The notes beneath the pieces are model-generated. The model was not told the DNA's origin, did not search any database, and saw nothing but the letters and a program-made list of their open reading frames with translations. This document shows positions 52,014 through 62,266 of a stretch of 64,000 bases of DNA, piece by piece. The position numbers and the translations under genes were made by a program. The DNA comes from Aureivirga marina (lineage in GTDB: Bacteria; Bacteroidota; Bacteroidia; Flavobacteriales; Flavobacteriaceae), in contig NZ_JADPIB010000002.1 of assembly GCF_015767265.1 (NCBI RefSeq), positions 309,786-373,785 on the forward strand, given 5' to 3'. Every line of letters starts with the position of its first letter. Position 1 is the stretch's first letter.

Positions 52014-52607
52014 TTATTTTCTAATTGCTGTCAAAACATTATATGGTCTAAATTCCTTTTTTTCCCCATCAAACAACGGTTGTTGAATGTAATAAAACAC
52101 CAAGTTTTCCCCTTTTAAATCTTTATGGTCTGTAATGTCAATATTTGTATCTACATAAGTAATTAAGTGTAAAATTACTTTCGTTTTCGAAGCATCTTCA
52201 ACTTCTAAAATTAAAAATGGTTTTTCTGTAATTTTAGTTACTTTTCCAGCTACATATTGACTTTCAAAAGTATTTTCATCCGAAGTTTCATCTTCTTTAA
52301 AAAGTAACATTAAATAGCTTGGACAAACTTCAATCATTTTAATTCCAACAACTTTTCCAAGTTTTTCTCCTTCTTTTTCACTCGCATATTTTAAATCAAT
52401 ATCATATTCCGCTTTTAATTCTTCCATATAAGGTGTAGAAGCTTTCATCATGCACATTCCAAATTCTAATGTAATTTGCTCTTCTGATAAATTTTCAGAA
52501 AGCTTACTTAAACACTCACAAGTTTTATCTGTAATTTGATCTACAACATCTTGTGAAAACATACAGATAGAACTTAAAAAAATGAAAATTTGTAATATAT
52601 TTTTCAT
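52014..52607 (-). CDS. Secreted hypothetical protein
   Basis: A 197-residue protein with a signal peptide ending ICMFSQ. The N-terminal half of the mature protein is helical and has four Cys (CECL, FGMCMM, EVCPS), while the C-terminal part has beta-strand-like runs (GKVTKITEKPFLILEVEDASKTKVILHLI). No family is recognised. It follows a terminator and lies 22 bases before the membrane-protein gene, so the two may form an operon. Confidence 0.6.
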   Translation of the reverse strand: MKNILQIFIFLSSICMFSQDVVDQITDKTCECLSKLSENLSEEQITLEFGMCMMKASTPYMEELKAEYDIDLKYASEKEGEKLGKVVGIKMIEVCPSYLMLLFKEDETSDENTFESQYVAGKVTKITEKPFLILEVEDASKTKVILHLITYVDTNIDITDHKDLKGENLVFYYIQQPLFDGEKKEFRPYNVLTAIRK

Positions 52608-52611
52608 AAAA

Positions 52612-52642
52612 AAAGGAAACTTGATTTGACAAGCTTCCTTTA
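52612..52642 (-). terminator. Terminator of the amidohydrolase operon
   Basis: AAAGGAAACTTG / CAAGCTTCCTTT with one mismatch and a T tract on the minus strand, between the amidohydrolase stop and the next start. Confidence 0.7.
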
Positions 52643-52700
52643 ATTTACGAAATATTAAATTTTAATATATTTATATTCAATAATTTAACATTAATGCATT

Positions 52701-54317
52701 TTATTTTAACAGAACACCATCAATATAAGTTTCTTCTACTTTTGTTTCAGGAATTTTCGTTTCATCAATTTTCATAAGATCTTGATTTAAAATGATGAAA
52801 TCCGCACTTTTTCCAATTTCTATACTTCCTTTTTCATTTTCTTCAAAATTACTATAAGCAGCCCAAATTGTCATTCCTTTTAAAGTTTCTTTTCTAGTTA
52901 AAGCATTTTCTTTTTGAAAACCGTTTTTTGGAAAATTCGCCAAATCTTTTCGAGCAGTTGCAGCATAAAAAGTTAGAAAAGGACTAACTCTTTCAATTGG
53001 AAAATCAGTTCCTAAAGCGATTTTACCATAAGCATTTAAAAGTTCTTTATAAGCATACGCTTCTTTCACTCTCTTTTCACCTAAACGTTTTTCAGCCCAA
53101 TACATATCGGAAGTTGCATGCGTTGGCTGTACAGATGGGAAAATGTTTTTATAGAATGATAAATCTTGCTTTGAAACCACTTGAGCATGTTCTACTCTCC
53201 ATCTTCTTTCTTTTGCTTTCTCACCTAAAATATCTGTATATGTTTTTAAAACAACATAATTTGCAGAATCTCCAATTGCGTGTGTATTCATCTGAAAATC
53301 GGATGAAGCAATTCTTTTTGCTGTAGATTTAAAATCTTCTACAGAAGAAAGTAAAGTTCCAAAATGATTATGTTGATCTGAATAAGATTCTTTTAGTGCT
53401 GCACCTCTTGAACCTAAAGCTCCATCTGCATAAAATTTAAAAGAACGAACATTTAATTTTGGTGTTTTTACTTTTCCATTTTTCAAATAATAATCCAAAT
53501 TTTCTTTTGTAGCACTTGCCATTGCATAGACTTTCATGTGTAAAGTTCCAGCTTTTTGCAAGCTATCAATCAATTCGATCACATCTTTATCTAAACCTGC
53601 ATCATCAACAGTTGTTAAACCTAAATCTGTACAGATTTTTTCTGCATCAATTAGTGCTTGAATTTTTTCTCTTTTTGTAGGTTCTGGAACTTTTGCTAAA
53701 ACCAAATCCATTGCATTATCAATTAAAACTCCAGTTGGTTTTCCATCTTTTAAAATAACTTCCCCACCTTCAACTTTAGTTTCTCCAGTGATAGATGCTA
53801 AATCTAAAGCTTTCTGATTTGCTAAAACAGCATGTCCATCAATTCTTCTTACAGCAACAGGTGTATTTGGAAATAAACTATCTAACTTTTCTTTAGTAGG
53901 AAATTCTTTCACTTCCCATTTTGTTTGATCCCAACCTCTTCCTGTAATAAATGGAACATTTTTCTTGTTTTGAAATGCAACAATTCTGTCTAAAACTTCT
54001 TGAAAACTTTTAGTTCCAACCAAATCTACTTTTTGGAGTTGCAATCCTAAACCATAAAAATGACAATGTGCATCAATAAATCCAGGGAAAACAGTTTTTC
54101 CTTTTAAATCTACAACATTAGCAGCCTTGTAATTTGCAGAAATATCACCACCAACAGCGATAAACTTTCCATCTTTTACAGCGAAATCTTTAACATTGTC
54201 AAAAGTTTCATTTACAGTATAAACATTTCCATTTTTATAGATCACATCTACTTCTTCTTTTACAGTACAAGAAGAAAAAGCTGCTAAAATTCCTATTAAA
54301 AAACTTATTTTTTTCAT
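52701..54317 (-). CDS. YtcJ-like amidohydrolase lipoprotein
   Basis: A 538-residue amidohydrolase (TIM-barrel metallohydrolase) with a lipoprotein signal ending AAFSSC. The metal-binding FPGFIDAHCHFYG (HxH) is near residues 75-88, with RVEHAQVV and GTDFPIERVSP carrying the other ligands and the catalytic Asp. YtcJ-type enzymes hydrolyse amide-like bonds of uncertain natural substrates. The gene starts 18 bases after the M28 peptidase stop, so the two are an operon and may act on related peptides. Confidence 0.88.
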   Translation of the reverse strand: MKKISFLIGILAAFSSCTVKEEVDVIYKNGNVYTVNETFDNVKDFAVKDGKFIAVGGDISANYKAANVVDLKGKTVFPGFIDAHCHFYGLGLQLQKVDLVGTKSFQEVLDRIVAFQNKKNVPFITGRGWDQTKWEVKEFPTKEKLDSLFPNTPVAVRRIDGHAVLANQKALDLASITGETKVEGGEVILKDGKPTGVLIDNAMDLVLAKVPEPTKREKIQALIDAEKICTDLGLTTVDDAGLDKDVIELIDSLQKAGTLHMKVYAMASATKENLDYYLKNGKVKTPKLNVRSFKFYADGALGSRGAALKESYSDQHNHFGTLLSSVEDFKSTAKRIASSDFQMNTHAIGDSANYVVLKTYTDILGEKAKERRWRVEHAQVVSKQDLSFYKNIFPSVQPTHATSDMYWAEKRLGEKRVKEAYAYKELLNAYGKIALGTDFPIERVSPFLTFYAATARKDLANFPKNGFQKENALTRKETLKGMTIWAAYSNFEENEKGSIEIGKSADFIILNQDLMKIDETKIPETKVEETYIDGVLLK

Positions 54318-54335
54318 TTTAATTTGGTCAAAAAA

Positions 54336-55781
54336 TTATGGTTTTACATTTTCTTGTTTTGGTAAATATTTATCTACTAAATACACCAAAGAAGTCATTG
54401 CTGCTGCACCAAGTTCCAATTCTCTTTTATTCACTTTATCAAAAGTATCCGTTTCTGCATGATGATAATCAAAATAACGTTGCGAATCTGGACGATAACC
54501 TGAAAGTACAATTGTTTCCGATTTTAAAGGACTAATATCTGCTCCACTACCTTCTTTTGTAAATTCATGAATTCCGTATGGTTCTAATAAATTTCGCCAT
54601 TCTTTCATCATTTCATAACTCGCTAAATTTCCATCGAATGAAAATCCTCTTGGCGTATGTCCTCCTGCATCTGATTCTAAAGCAAATACATGTTTTTCAT
54701 TTTTAGCTTTCGCTTCTTCAGCATATTTTTTAGCACCACGAAGTCCATTTTCTTCATTCATAAAAAACACACAACGCAACGTATGTCTTGGTTTAATATT
54801 ATTTTTTTGAAACAACTGTAAAACTTCTAAACTTTGTACAACACCAGTTCCATCATCATGAGCACCATCTCCTAAATCCCAAGAATCTAAATGTCCTCCA
54901 ATTGTCATAATTTCATCTGGAAATTCAGAACCTTTTAATTCACCAATCACATTATAAGAAAGAACTTCAGGAAGATTTTCGCAATGTTGTTCAAAGAAAA
55001 ATGTCAAACTAGATTTTTTCTGGATATTTTCACTTAATAAATCCGCAGCTTTTGTACTAATTGCAGCAGTTGGAATCCTTTTATCTTCTGGTAAATCACC
55101 GTAACTCATACTTCCTGTATGTGGATAATCATCATTTTTTAAACTCATTGAACGAACGATAACACCAACAGCTCCAAATTTCCCAGCAATTCGAGCACCA
55201 GAATAACGTTGATTTACACAACCTCCATAAGCATGACCTGTTTTAATTAATGTTGGATCCATTGGACGATTGTAAAACACAATTTTCCCAGCTAATTGCT
55301 CTCCAAGTTTTTCAGCTTCTTCCAAACTTTTTACTTCAATTACTTCTGCTAAAACACCATTTTTAGGAGTTGCTACGGAACCTCCTAGTGCAGTAATTGG
55401 AACGTTTATTTTTTCTCCGTTAATAGTATAATATGCTTTTTCTTTTGCTCCACGAACCCAGTGTGGAACCATCACTGGTTGTAGCCAAACAGAATCTAAT
55501 TCTAATTCTTTCATTAAATTCTCACTCCATTTTACTGCTTTTGCAGCTTCTTCAGAACCAGAAAGTCGTCCGCCAATTGAAGTTAATTCTCTTAACCATT
55601 CATAACAATCAGCATCTGTTAAAGCTGTATCAAAAATCTTACGAATTGCTAAACTATCTTGTTGAATTTGTTCTTTGTTTATTGTAGTTTTTTTTGTTTC
55701 TACTTTTTCTTCTTTTTTATGAGAAGTACATGAAGAAAAAAGTAATGAAAATAAGGTTACTGAAAAAAGTAATTGTTTCAT
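54336..55781 (-). CDS. M28-family metallopeptidase lipoprotein
   Basis: A 481-residue secreted peptidase (signal ending LLFSSC). The zinc-binding GGHLDSWDLGDGAHDDGTG, the catalytic Glu in FFMNEENGLRGA, the ALESDAGG segment and a C-terminal YHHAETDTFDK histidine are the M28 features. A PA-like insert lies between residues 130 and 260. It resembles carboxypeptidase Q/aminopeptidases. First gene of an operon with the amidohydrolase. Confidence 0.9.
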   Translation of the reverse strand: MKQLLFSVTLFSLLFSSCTSHKKEEKVETKKTTINKEQIQQDSLAIRKIFDTALTDADCYEWLRELTSIGGRLSGSEEAAKAVKWSENLMKELELDSVWLQPVMVPHWVRGAKEKAYYTINGEKINVPITALGGSVATPKNGVLAEVIEVKSLEEAEKLGEQLAGKIVFYNRPMDPTLIKTGHAYGGCVNQRYSGARIAGKFGAVGVIVRSMSLKNDDYPHTGSMSYGDLPEDKRIPTAAISTKAADLLSENIQKKSSLTFFFEQHCENLPEVLSYNVIGELKGSEFPDEIMTIGGHLDSWDLGDGAHDDGTGVVQSLEVLQLFQKNNIKPRHTLRCVFFMNEENGLRGAKKYAEEAKAKNEKHVFALESDAGGHTPRGFSFDGNLASYEMMKEWRNLLEPYGIHEFTKEGSGADISPLKSETIVLSGYRPDSQRYFDYHHAETDTFDKVNKRELELGAAAMTSLVYLVDKYLPKQENVKP

Positions 55782-55863
55782 TGATTATGATAGATTTTAT
55801 TTCATTTTATAATTAGATTCTAATTTATAAATAAAAGATTAGAATGAAAGTTTCTTGTATAAA

Positions 55864-55898
55864 AAAAGAACAAATCTGAATTTCAAATTTGTTCTTTT
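55864..55898 (-). terminator. Terminator of the capsule operon
   Basis: AAAAGAACAAAT / ATTTGTTCTTTT with a T tract on the minus strand, 21 bases after the stop of the Wzc-like gene. Confidence 0.85.
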
Positions 55899-55918
55899 AT
55901 CTTTATTTTAACTTTTTA

Positions 55919-58285
55919 TTATCTTTTAAATAGTTTCTGAAAAATATTCTTTTTCTCTTCTAAATGCACTCCATATCCATAGCCATAACCATAACCTTTT
56001 TTATAATCTGTACCATTTAGTACAACAGCCATATTTGGTAATTTTCTTTCTTTATATAAATTTTGAGGAATTTCCAGTAATTTTTTATCTAGAACTTCAG
56101 CTCTTACAACATATAAGAACATATCTGCATATTTACTAATTGCTAAAGTATCTGTTACTAAACTAACAGGAGCTGTATCAACAATCACATAATCATATTC
56201 TTCTTTTGCTGTTTCAAACATTTCTTTGATTCTTGAGCTTAAAAGAAGTTCCGCAGGATTTGGTGGAATAAAACCAGAAGGAAGTAAATATAAATTCTCT
56301 TTAGAAGGTGCTTTTACTATATATTCATCCAAACTTGTGTTTTTATCTTTTATAAAGCTAGTTACTCCTTTTCTTTCATCAGGAATATTTAAATATTGCA
56401 TGATTTTCGGAGCTCTTAAATCCAATCCGATTAACAATACTTTTTTACCTGTATCTGATAAAGTCGAAGCTAAATGAATTGCTGTAAAAGATTTTCCTTC
56501 TTTACTTAAAGTAGATGTAGTAAAAATTGTTTTACAACCATTTTCTTGAATATTAGAAAGCATGAAATCTAAATTTGTACGTAATAATCTGAATGCTTCA
56601 GCAGTACTTGATCGATCTCTTTTATCTAATAAATATTTGTTATCACTATTATATTCTGGAATATCTCCTAAAAACGGTGCAGCTAAATTTTGAGTTACAT
56701 CAGATTTATTATGCACTTTTGTATCTAATAAATTTCTACTATAAATAATTGCAATTGGAATTAATAGACCAAGTATAATTCCTGCTAAAAAAATGATATT
56801 TCTTTTTGGAGCAATTGGATTTTTTGGACTATAAGCTTTATCAATCACTTTAGAATTTGGTTCAATAATCGCTAATTTAATTGCATTCTCTTCTCTTTTT
56901 TCTAAAAGATAAAGGTATAATCGTTCTTTAATTTCTTGTGTACGTTTAATATCTCTAAATTCTCTTTCTTTCGAAGGTACAGAAGCAATTTTAGAATTGA
57001 TTTTTCCTCTTTCTCTATCTAAAGCTTTTACTTGTAATTCTATAGAAATCTTTAAGTTTTTTAAACTATTAACTAGATTGATTTTCAATTCTTTTAATTC
57101 CTCAGAAACTTGAACAACAACTGGATTTAATTCTGTAGAACTTTTCAATAATCTATTTCTTTCTAAAACTAAAGAATTATATAATTCAATATTTTTATTA
57201 ATAGAAAGATCATCTAGTCCTAAATTAGAAGGAAGTAATTCAAAGTTTTCTTTTAAATTCTCTAAATATTCTTCCATGTAAGTAATGATACTCAATTGTG
57301 TATTTACTTCAAGGTATTTCTCATCACTTACAGCAATTTTATCAACAAATTTTGTAGCTTCTGTCGCTAAATCAGTTAATCGATTTTGCTTTTTAAAATC
57401 CTCTTCATTAGAATCAACTTGAAATAAATCTTTAGAAATTAGACTAATTCTTGAATCAATAAATTTTGCTGTATTTTGAATAATCGCTGATTTATCTTCA
57501 ACTGTATTTGCATTGTATATTTCAACTAATTTATTCAATAAAGCATTATTTCTAGCTCTATTTTCTCCTTTAATTTTAATTCCAATAACACTTGATTTTT
57601 TATCAACATTACCGATATTTATTTCTTTTATTAAGGAAGTAATTACATCATCAATTGGTTTTACTTCAACAGAAATAGAATTTTCCACAAAACAATCTAT
57701 ATCTTTTGTTGGTAAAATAATCATTTCAATCCCTTCAATTCTTATTTTTTCACCAAAATTGAAGTTATTTATAGGGTTTTGTTCATTATCTAATAATTCA
57801 AAAGATGTTTTAGTTTTAATATTAACAGTAAAATTTACCAGATTCTCTCTTGTTTTATTATCTACTGAAACAATATTAATCTCAAATGGTTTAACTTCAT
57901 ATAATAATTTAGATTTCAGAAAATTATTATCTCTATAAATCACATTATATTGAAGTTCATTTACAACTTGTCCTAAAAGTGTTCTTGATTTTAAAATTAC
58001 TATTTCATTTTCAATATTTCTATCCTTATTAGATACAAAACCTAAATCATTAAACGCTTCTATTTCTGAAACATCTGATCCTTTAGAATCTTTTATCAAA
58101 ATAGTCGTATTTGATTCATAAATAACTTTAGAGTATTTATAAATAACAAATGATAAAGTGACAAAAATTAAAACACTCAAAAGAATCCATTTCCAATAGG
58201 AGAAATATTTTAAAATTTCTTTTTTAATATCGACTTCTTTTCCTTCTTCTTGAAAAGAAAATTCATTTCCAAAATTCTGTTGCAT
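55919..58285 (-). CDS. Wzc-like polysaccharide co-polymerase and BY-kinase
   Basis: A 788-residue inner-membrane protein. There is one TM segment near residues 30-50, a long periplasmic coiled coil, a second TM near 500, and a C-terminal cytoplasmic tyrosine-kinase domain. Walker A is STLSKEGKSFTA, A' is LIGLDLRAP and B is YVIVDTAPV. The tail is a tyrosine cluster (KKGYGYGYGYG) for autophosphorylation. It controls chain length and export of capsule or exopolysaccharide with the Wza-like protein encoded 7 bases upstream. Confidence 0.93.
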   Translation of the reverse strand: MQQNFGNEFSFQEEGKEVDIKKEILKYFSYWKWILLSVLIFVTLSFVIYKYSKVIYESNTTILIKDSKGSDVSEIEAFNDLGFVSNKDRNIENEIVILKSRTLLGQVVNELQYNVIYRDNNFLKSKLLYEVKPFEINIVSVDNKTRENLVNFTVNIKTKTSFELLDNEQNPINNFNFGEKIRIEGIEMIILPTKDIDCFVENSISVEVKPIDDVITSLIKEINIGNVDKKSSVIGIKIKGENRARNNALLNKLVEIYNANTVEDKSAIIQNTAKFIDSRISLISKDLFQVDSNEEDFKKQNRLTDLATEATKFVDKIAVSDEKYLEVNTQLSIITYMEEYLENLKENFELLPSNLGLDDLSINKNIELYNSLVLERNRLLKSSTELNPVVVQVSEELKELKINLVNSLKNLKISIELQVKALDRERGKINSKIASVPSKEREFRDIKRTQEIKERLYLYLLEKREENAIKLAIIEPNSKVIDKAYSPKNPIAPKRNIIFLAGIILGLLIPIAIIYSRNLLDTKVHNKSDVTQNLAAPFLGDIPEYNSDNKYLLDKRDRSSTAEAFRLLRTNLDFMLSNIQENGCKTIFTTSTLSKEGKSFTAIHLASTLSDTGKKVLLIGLDLRAPKIMQYLNIPDERKGVTSFIKDKNTSLDEYIVKAPSKENLYLLPSGFIPPNPAELLLSSRIKEMFETAKEEYDYVIVDTAPVSLVTDTLAISKYADMFLYVVRAEVLDKKLLEIPQNLYKERKLPNMAVVLNGTDYKKGYGYGYGYGVHLEEKKNIFQKLFKR

Positions 58286-58292
58286 AAGTTCG

Positions 58293-59069
58293 TTACCTTG
58301 TTAAAATCGCTATTAAAGAAATTAAAGTTGATAATAATGAAATTGTTACAGTAGTTGAAGGTCCAAAAGCTGATGAATTTTTCTTTGTTTGATTTGGTTC
58401 TACATAAACAACATCATTTTGTACTAAATAATAAGCTTCAGAATTAACAATTTCTTCAGAAGTTAAATCTAAACGAATAAATTTCTTTTCATTATTTAAT
58501 TCTCTTACAACAAGTACATTTTTTCTTTTACCAGATATAAGCATATCTCCGGCATAACCTAAAGCTTCTAAAATAGTAATTCTTTCACTTGGAATTGTAA
58601 AAGTTCCAGGTGTTTTAACTTCTCCTAAAACTGTAACTTTAAAGTTTTGAATTCGAATATTTACAGTAGGATCTTTTATATATTTTTTTAATTTTCCTTG
58701 TAGTAAACTTACACTTTCTTCATTGGATAAACCTTCTAATTTAATTTTCCCAAGAACAGGAAAATCAATTGTTCCATCTTTATGAATTAAATATGTCTGT
58801 TGTCTTGGCAAAGCTGTGTTTGCTCCAGAAATACTATTATAAGAAGGTTCTGGTAAATTAAACGGTCTGACAGCTTCTTGATCTAAAGAAGAAACTGTAA
58901 TTGTCAATATATCATCTACAACAAATTTAGTTTCAAAATTAATTTTTGATACTTCAACTGCATTATCACCTTGCATGTATATGATTTTTTTTCTTGAAAC
59001 ACAAGAGACCAATAGCAATGGTATGATTAATACAAACAAAACTCGCTCAATTCGGGGCTTTATTTTCAT
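58293..59069 (-). CDS. Wza-like polysaccharide export lipoprotein
   Basis: A 258-residue outer-membrane export protein with signal ending LLLVSC. It contains the polysaccharide biosynthesis/export domain (VVDDILTITVSSLDQEAVRPFNLP, and DFPVLGKIKLEGLSNEESVSLLQ) and a SLBB-like domain with VTVLGEVKTPGTF. The C-terminal hydrophobic segment (TTVTISLLSTLISLIAILT) would span the membrane. It pairs with the Wzc-like protein encoded next. Confidence 0.92.
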   Translation of the reverse strand: MKIKPRIERVLFVLIIPLLLVSCVSRKKIIYMQGDNAVEVSKINFETKFVVDDILTITVSSLDQEAVRPFNLPEPSYNSISGANTALPRQQTYLIHKDGTIDFPVLGKIKLEGLSNEESVSLLQGKLKKYIKDPTVNIRIQNFKVTVLGEVKTPGTFTIPSERITILEALGYAGDMLISGKRKNVLVVRELNNEKKFIRLDLTSEEIVNSEAYYLVQNDVVYVEPNQTKKNSSAFGPSTTVTISLLSTLISLIAILTR

Positions 59070-59097
59070 AATTTAAAATTTTTCGCGAATTTATAAA

Positions 59098-59128
59098 AAA
59101 ATAAAGCCCTATAAAACTTTATTTCTTT
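59098..59128 (-). terminator. Weak terminator-like hairpin before the Wza-like gene
   Basis: AAATAAAG / CTTTATTT followed by a T tract on the minus strand, in the 115-base gap between the dehydratase and export genes. It could partly uncouple their expression. The stem is A/T only. Confidence 0.3.
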
Positions 59129-59184
59129 ATAAAAAACTCATTAATGATTGTTTTTTATAAAATAAGGGGGATTATTTTCTGAAT

Positions 59185-61077
59185 TTATGCTTTCTCTAAA
59201 TCTAATTTCTCATATCTTGAATTTTTAGAAATGTATTCTGGCACAATACTTTTCACTTTTCCAACGATTTCTTCTGGTTTATTTGGACACAGATCTTCAC
59301 TCAATGATATAATCTTATTAAATTGATCTTCGATATTTATATCTTGTACTTTTGCAATCATAATTTTTTCATGATATGTAGGCATTGTATTTTCTTTGTT
59401 GCTCAACAATTCTTCATACAATTTTTCACCTGGTCTTAATCCGACAATTTCAATATCGATATCTTCTGGATATCGTAATCCAGATAAATGAATCATTTTA
59501 ACTGCCATATCGAAAATTTTAACGGACTCTCCCATATCAAATACAAAAATTTCACCTCCTTTTCCCATTGAACCTGCTTCTAGTACAAGTTGGCATGCTT
59601 CAGGAATTGTCATGAAATACCTTGTAATCTCTTTATGTGTTAAAGTTAATGGACCTCCTTTTTCAATTTGTTTTTTAAATAATGGAATTACAGAACCATT
59701 AGAACCTAAAACATTTCCAAATCGTGTTGTGATAAATTTTGTTTTAGAAGTTCTACTCAAACAAGATGCATAAATTTCTGCAACTCGTTTTGTAGCTCCC
59801 ATTACGTTAGTTGGATTTACAGCTTTATCTGTAGAAACCATCACAAATTTATCTACATTATATTCCACAGATAAATCCATTACATATTTAGAACCACAAA
59901 CATTTACCAAAACTCCTTCATATGGATTTTCTTCCATAAAAGGCACGTGTTTATATGCAGCTGCATGAAAAACGATGTCTGGTCTATAGTTTTTAAATAT
60001 TTGTTCAATTCTATTTTTGTTTCTTACATCCGAAACAATGGCCTGAAAATTCTTGGTATTTTCTTGTTTAAATTCTTGTTGTAAATCATATAATGCAGAT
60101 TCTGCTTGATCAACAAGAATTAAATATTTGTATTCGTATTTTGTTAATTGACGTGAAATTTCACTTCCAATAGAACCAGCTGCACCTGTAATCATTATAA
60201 CCTTTCCTTCCACTTCCTGAGAAATATTAGGATTGTTAATTTGAATTGGATTTCTATTTAAAATATCCTCAATTTTTACAGTTTTAATCTGTTTTGCTTG
60301 TAAATCGCCATTTGTCCAATTATCCACAGGTGGAACGATTTTTACATTTACACCAAGTTGTGAAAAATCATCTACAAATTCTAAAAGTTTTGCAGATTGA
60401 ATATTTTGAATAGAAATAATGATTTCAGATATCTTATTTTTACATAAAAATTCTTCTGTAACTCTATCTTTTGAAATAATTGGAACAGATTCAATTTGTC
60501 TTCCAATTTTCTTCTTATTATCATCGATAAAAGCATGAACTTTCACTGCGTGTTTTGTATCTTTTAACAACGCATGTAATGTAATTAATCCAGAGTTTCC
60601 AGCTCCATAAATAATTACATTTTTATAATTTCTAACTTCTGATATTACTTTCGTATATAGAGCTTTAAATATAAATCTACTAGTTATCAAAATCACAACA
60701 TTTGATAAATAATGGATAATAATTATAGATATTGAATTTGTAATCAGATGTAATCCAAGTGACTTTTGAATTCCAACGATTATTAATGATAAAGTTGCCA
60801 ACAAACTAGCAGCTAAAAATACATTATTTGCATCTTTCACTCCAGTATGTCTAATTACACCTTTATAAGAACCTATAATCAAAAAACTTATAACTCCAAT
60901 CGCACTAATATATGGGACTTCATACAAAAATTTTGTTTTATCAAAATTTAAGCTAAAATTGAATCTTAATATATATGCAAATAAATAGGTTTGTACTATT
61001 AACAATAAGTCAATTCCTAATACAACCCATCTGGATGCATATTTATGTGCGTTTTTTGAGAGTATCTTTAATATCAT
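59185..61077 (-). CDS. UDP-sugar 4,6-dehydratase, membrane type (WbpM/PglF-like)
   Basis: A 630-residue protein with four N-terminal TM helices (residues 15-130), a CoA-binding-like domain (VIIYGAGNSGLI), and a C-terminal extended SDR domain with MITGAAGSIGSE and MVSTDKAVNPTNVMGATKR (the family's catalytic Met-Lys variant of YxxxK). It makes UDP-4-keto-6-deoxy-N-acetyl sugars for capsule, O-antigen or glycoprotein glycans. The DegT aminotransferase upstream is the expected next enzyme. Confidence 0.92.
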   Translation of the reverse strand: MILKILSKNAHKYASRWVVLGIDLLLIVQTYLFAYILRFNFSLNFDKTKFLYEVPYISAIGVISFLIIGSYKGVIRHTGVKDANNVFLAASLLATLSLIIVGIQKSLGLHLITNSISIIIIHYLSNVVILITSRFIFKALYTKVISEVRNYKNVIIYGAGNSGLITLHALLKDTKHAVKVHAFIDDNKKKIGRQIESVPIISKDRVTEEFLCKNKISEIIISIQNIQSAKLLEFVDDFSQLGVNVKIVPPVDNWTNGDLQAKQIKTVKIEDILNRNPIQINNPNISQEVEGKVIMITGAAGSIGSEISRQLTKYEYKYLILVDQAESALYDLQQEFKQENTKNFQAIVSDVRNKNRIEQIFKNYRPDIVFHAAAYKHVPFMEENPYEGVLVNVCGSKYVMDLSVEYNVDKFVMVSTDKAVNPTNVMGATKRVAEIYASCLSRTSKTKFITTRFGNVLGSNGSVIPLFKKQIEKGGPLTLTHKEITRYFMTIPEACQLVLEAGSMGKGGEIFVFDMGESVKIFDMAVKMIHLSGLRYPEDIDIEIVGLRPGEKLYEELLSNKENTMPTYHEKIMIAKVQDINIEDQFNKIISLSEDLCPNKPEEIVGKVKSIVPEYISKNSRYEKLDLEKA

Positions 61078-61144
61078 ATTATTTCATTAATTATTAAATG
61101 ACCATACTAATTCCTTTTTCTCTCTTTTTCGCAATATTTATTTT

Positions 61145-62263
61145 TTAGATATTTTCTTTTATAACTTTTACAATCAATTCTAAATCATCTATTTCCAGAT
61201 TTGAACCACTTGGCAAACATAAACCTTTTTTAAATAAATCTTCAGAAACTCCATTTAAATATTTCTCTGAATTTATAAAAACAGGTTGCATGTGCATTGG
61301 TTTCCATAATGGTCTAGATTCGATATTTTTTGCTTCTAATGCTATTCTTATTTTCTCTCTAGTTTCAAAAGAATCTGTCAAAATACAAGACAGCCATCTA
61401 TTTGAATACATTCCTTCTGGTTCTTTTAAAAATTTGATATTTTCAATTCCAGAAAGTTCCTTTTCATAAAAATCATGATTTCTTCTACGAAGCGAAATAT
61501 GTTTGTCTAATATTTCCATTTGCCCTCTACCAATTCCAGCAGTGATATTGCTCATTCTATAATTATATCCAATTCTTGAATGTTGGTAATGTGGAGCTGC
61601 ATCTCTAGCTTGAGTCGCTAAAAAAAGAGAATCTTGACAATATTCTTCTTTATTTGATACAATTGCTCCTCCTCCAGAAGTTGTAATTATTTTATTTCCG
61701 TTGAAAGAATAAATTCCAATGTCACCAATTGTACCCATTGCTTTTCCTTCATAAGTAGAACCTAATGCTTCGGCTGCATCTTCTAAAACAGGAATTTCAT
61801 ATTTTTTAGAAATTTCCATTATTTCATTCATTTTAGAAGGCATACCGTATAAATGTACAACGATGATTGCTTTTGGTTTAGTACCTTTTGCTATTCGATC
61901 TTTTATTGCAATCTCTAATTGTTTTGGACACATGTTCCAAGTATCTTCTTCACTATCAACAAAAATAGGTGTTGCATCTTGATAAATAATAGGATTAACA
62001 GTTGCAACAAAAGTAAATGTACTACATAAAACTTCATCTCCTTTCTTAACTCCAAGCTGAATTAATCCTAAGTGAATTGCAGCAGTTCCTGAAGTTAAAG
62101 CTGTACAGGAATTCACTCCTGTGTATTTTTTTAAATCTGCTTCAAACCCATTTACATTTGGTCCAAGTGGAGCAATCCAATTTTCTTCAAATGCCTGATT
62201 AATATAACTTTGCTCTGTTCCCCCCATATGTGGAGAAGACAACCATATTCTTTTGTTCATCAA
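61145..62263 (-). CDS. DegT/DnrJ/EryC1-family sugar aminotransferase (PglE-like)
   Basis: A 372-residue PLP aminotransferase. The PLP lysine is in YSFNGNKIITTSGGGA, with the start RIWLSSPHMGGTEQSYI and the RPLWKPMHMQPVF substrate region typical of PglE-like enzymes. It would aminate the 4-keto sugar made by the dehydratase. It starts 3 bases after the acyltransferase stop. The expected product is a UDP-4-amino-6-deoxy sugar, for bacillosamine- or QuiNAc4N-type residues (inference). Confidence 0.92.
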   Translation of the reverse strand: MMNKRIWLSSPHMGGTEQSYINQAFEENWIAPLGPNVNGFEADLKKYTGVNSCTALTSGTAAIHLGLIQLGVKKGDEVLCSTFTFVATVNPIIYQDATPIFVDSEEDTWNMCPKQLEIAIKDRIAKGTKPKAIIVVHLYGMPSKMNEIMEISKKYEIPVLEDAAEALGSTYEGKAMGTIGDIGIYSFNGNKIITTSGGGAIVSNKEEYCQDSLFLATQARDAAPHYQHSRIGYNYRMSNITAGIGRGQMEILDKHISLRRRNHDFYEKELSGIENIKFLKEPEGMYSNRWLSCILTDSFETREKIRIALEAKNIESRPLWKPMHMQPVFINSEKYLNGVSEDLFKKGLCLPSGSNLEIDDLELIVKVIKENI

Positions 62264-62266
62264 TTA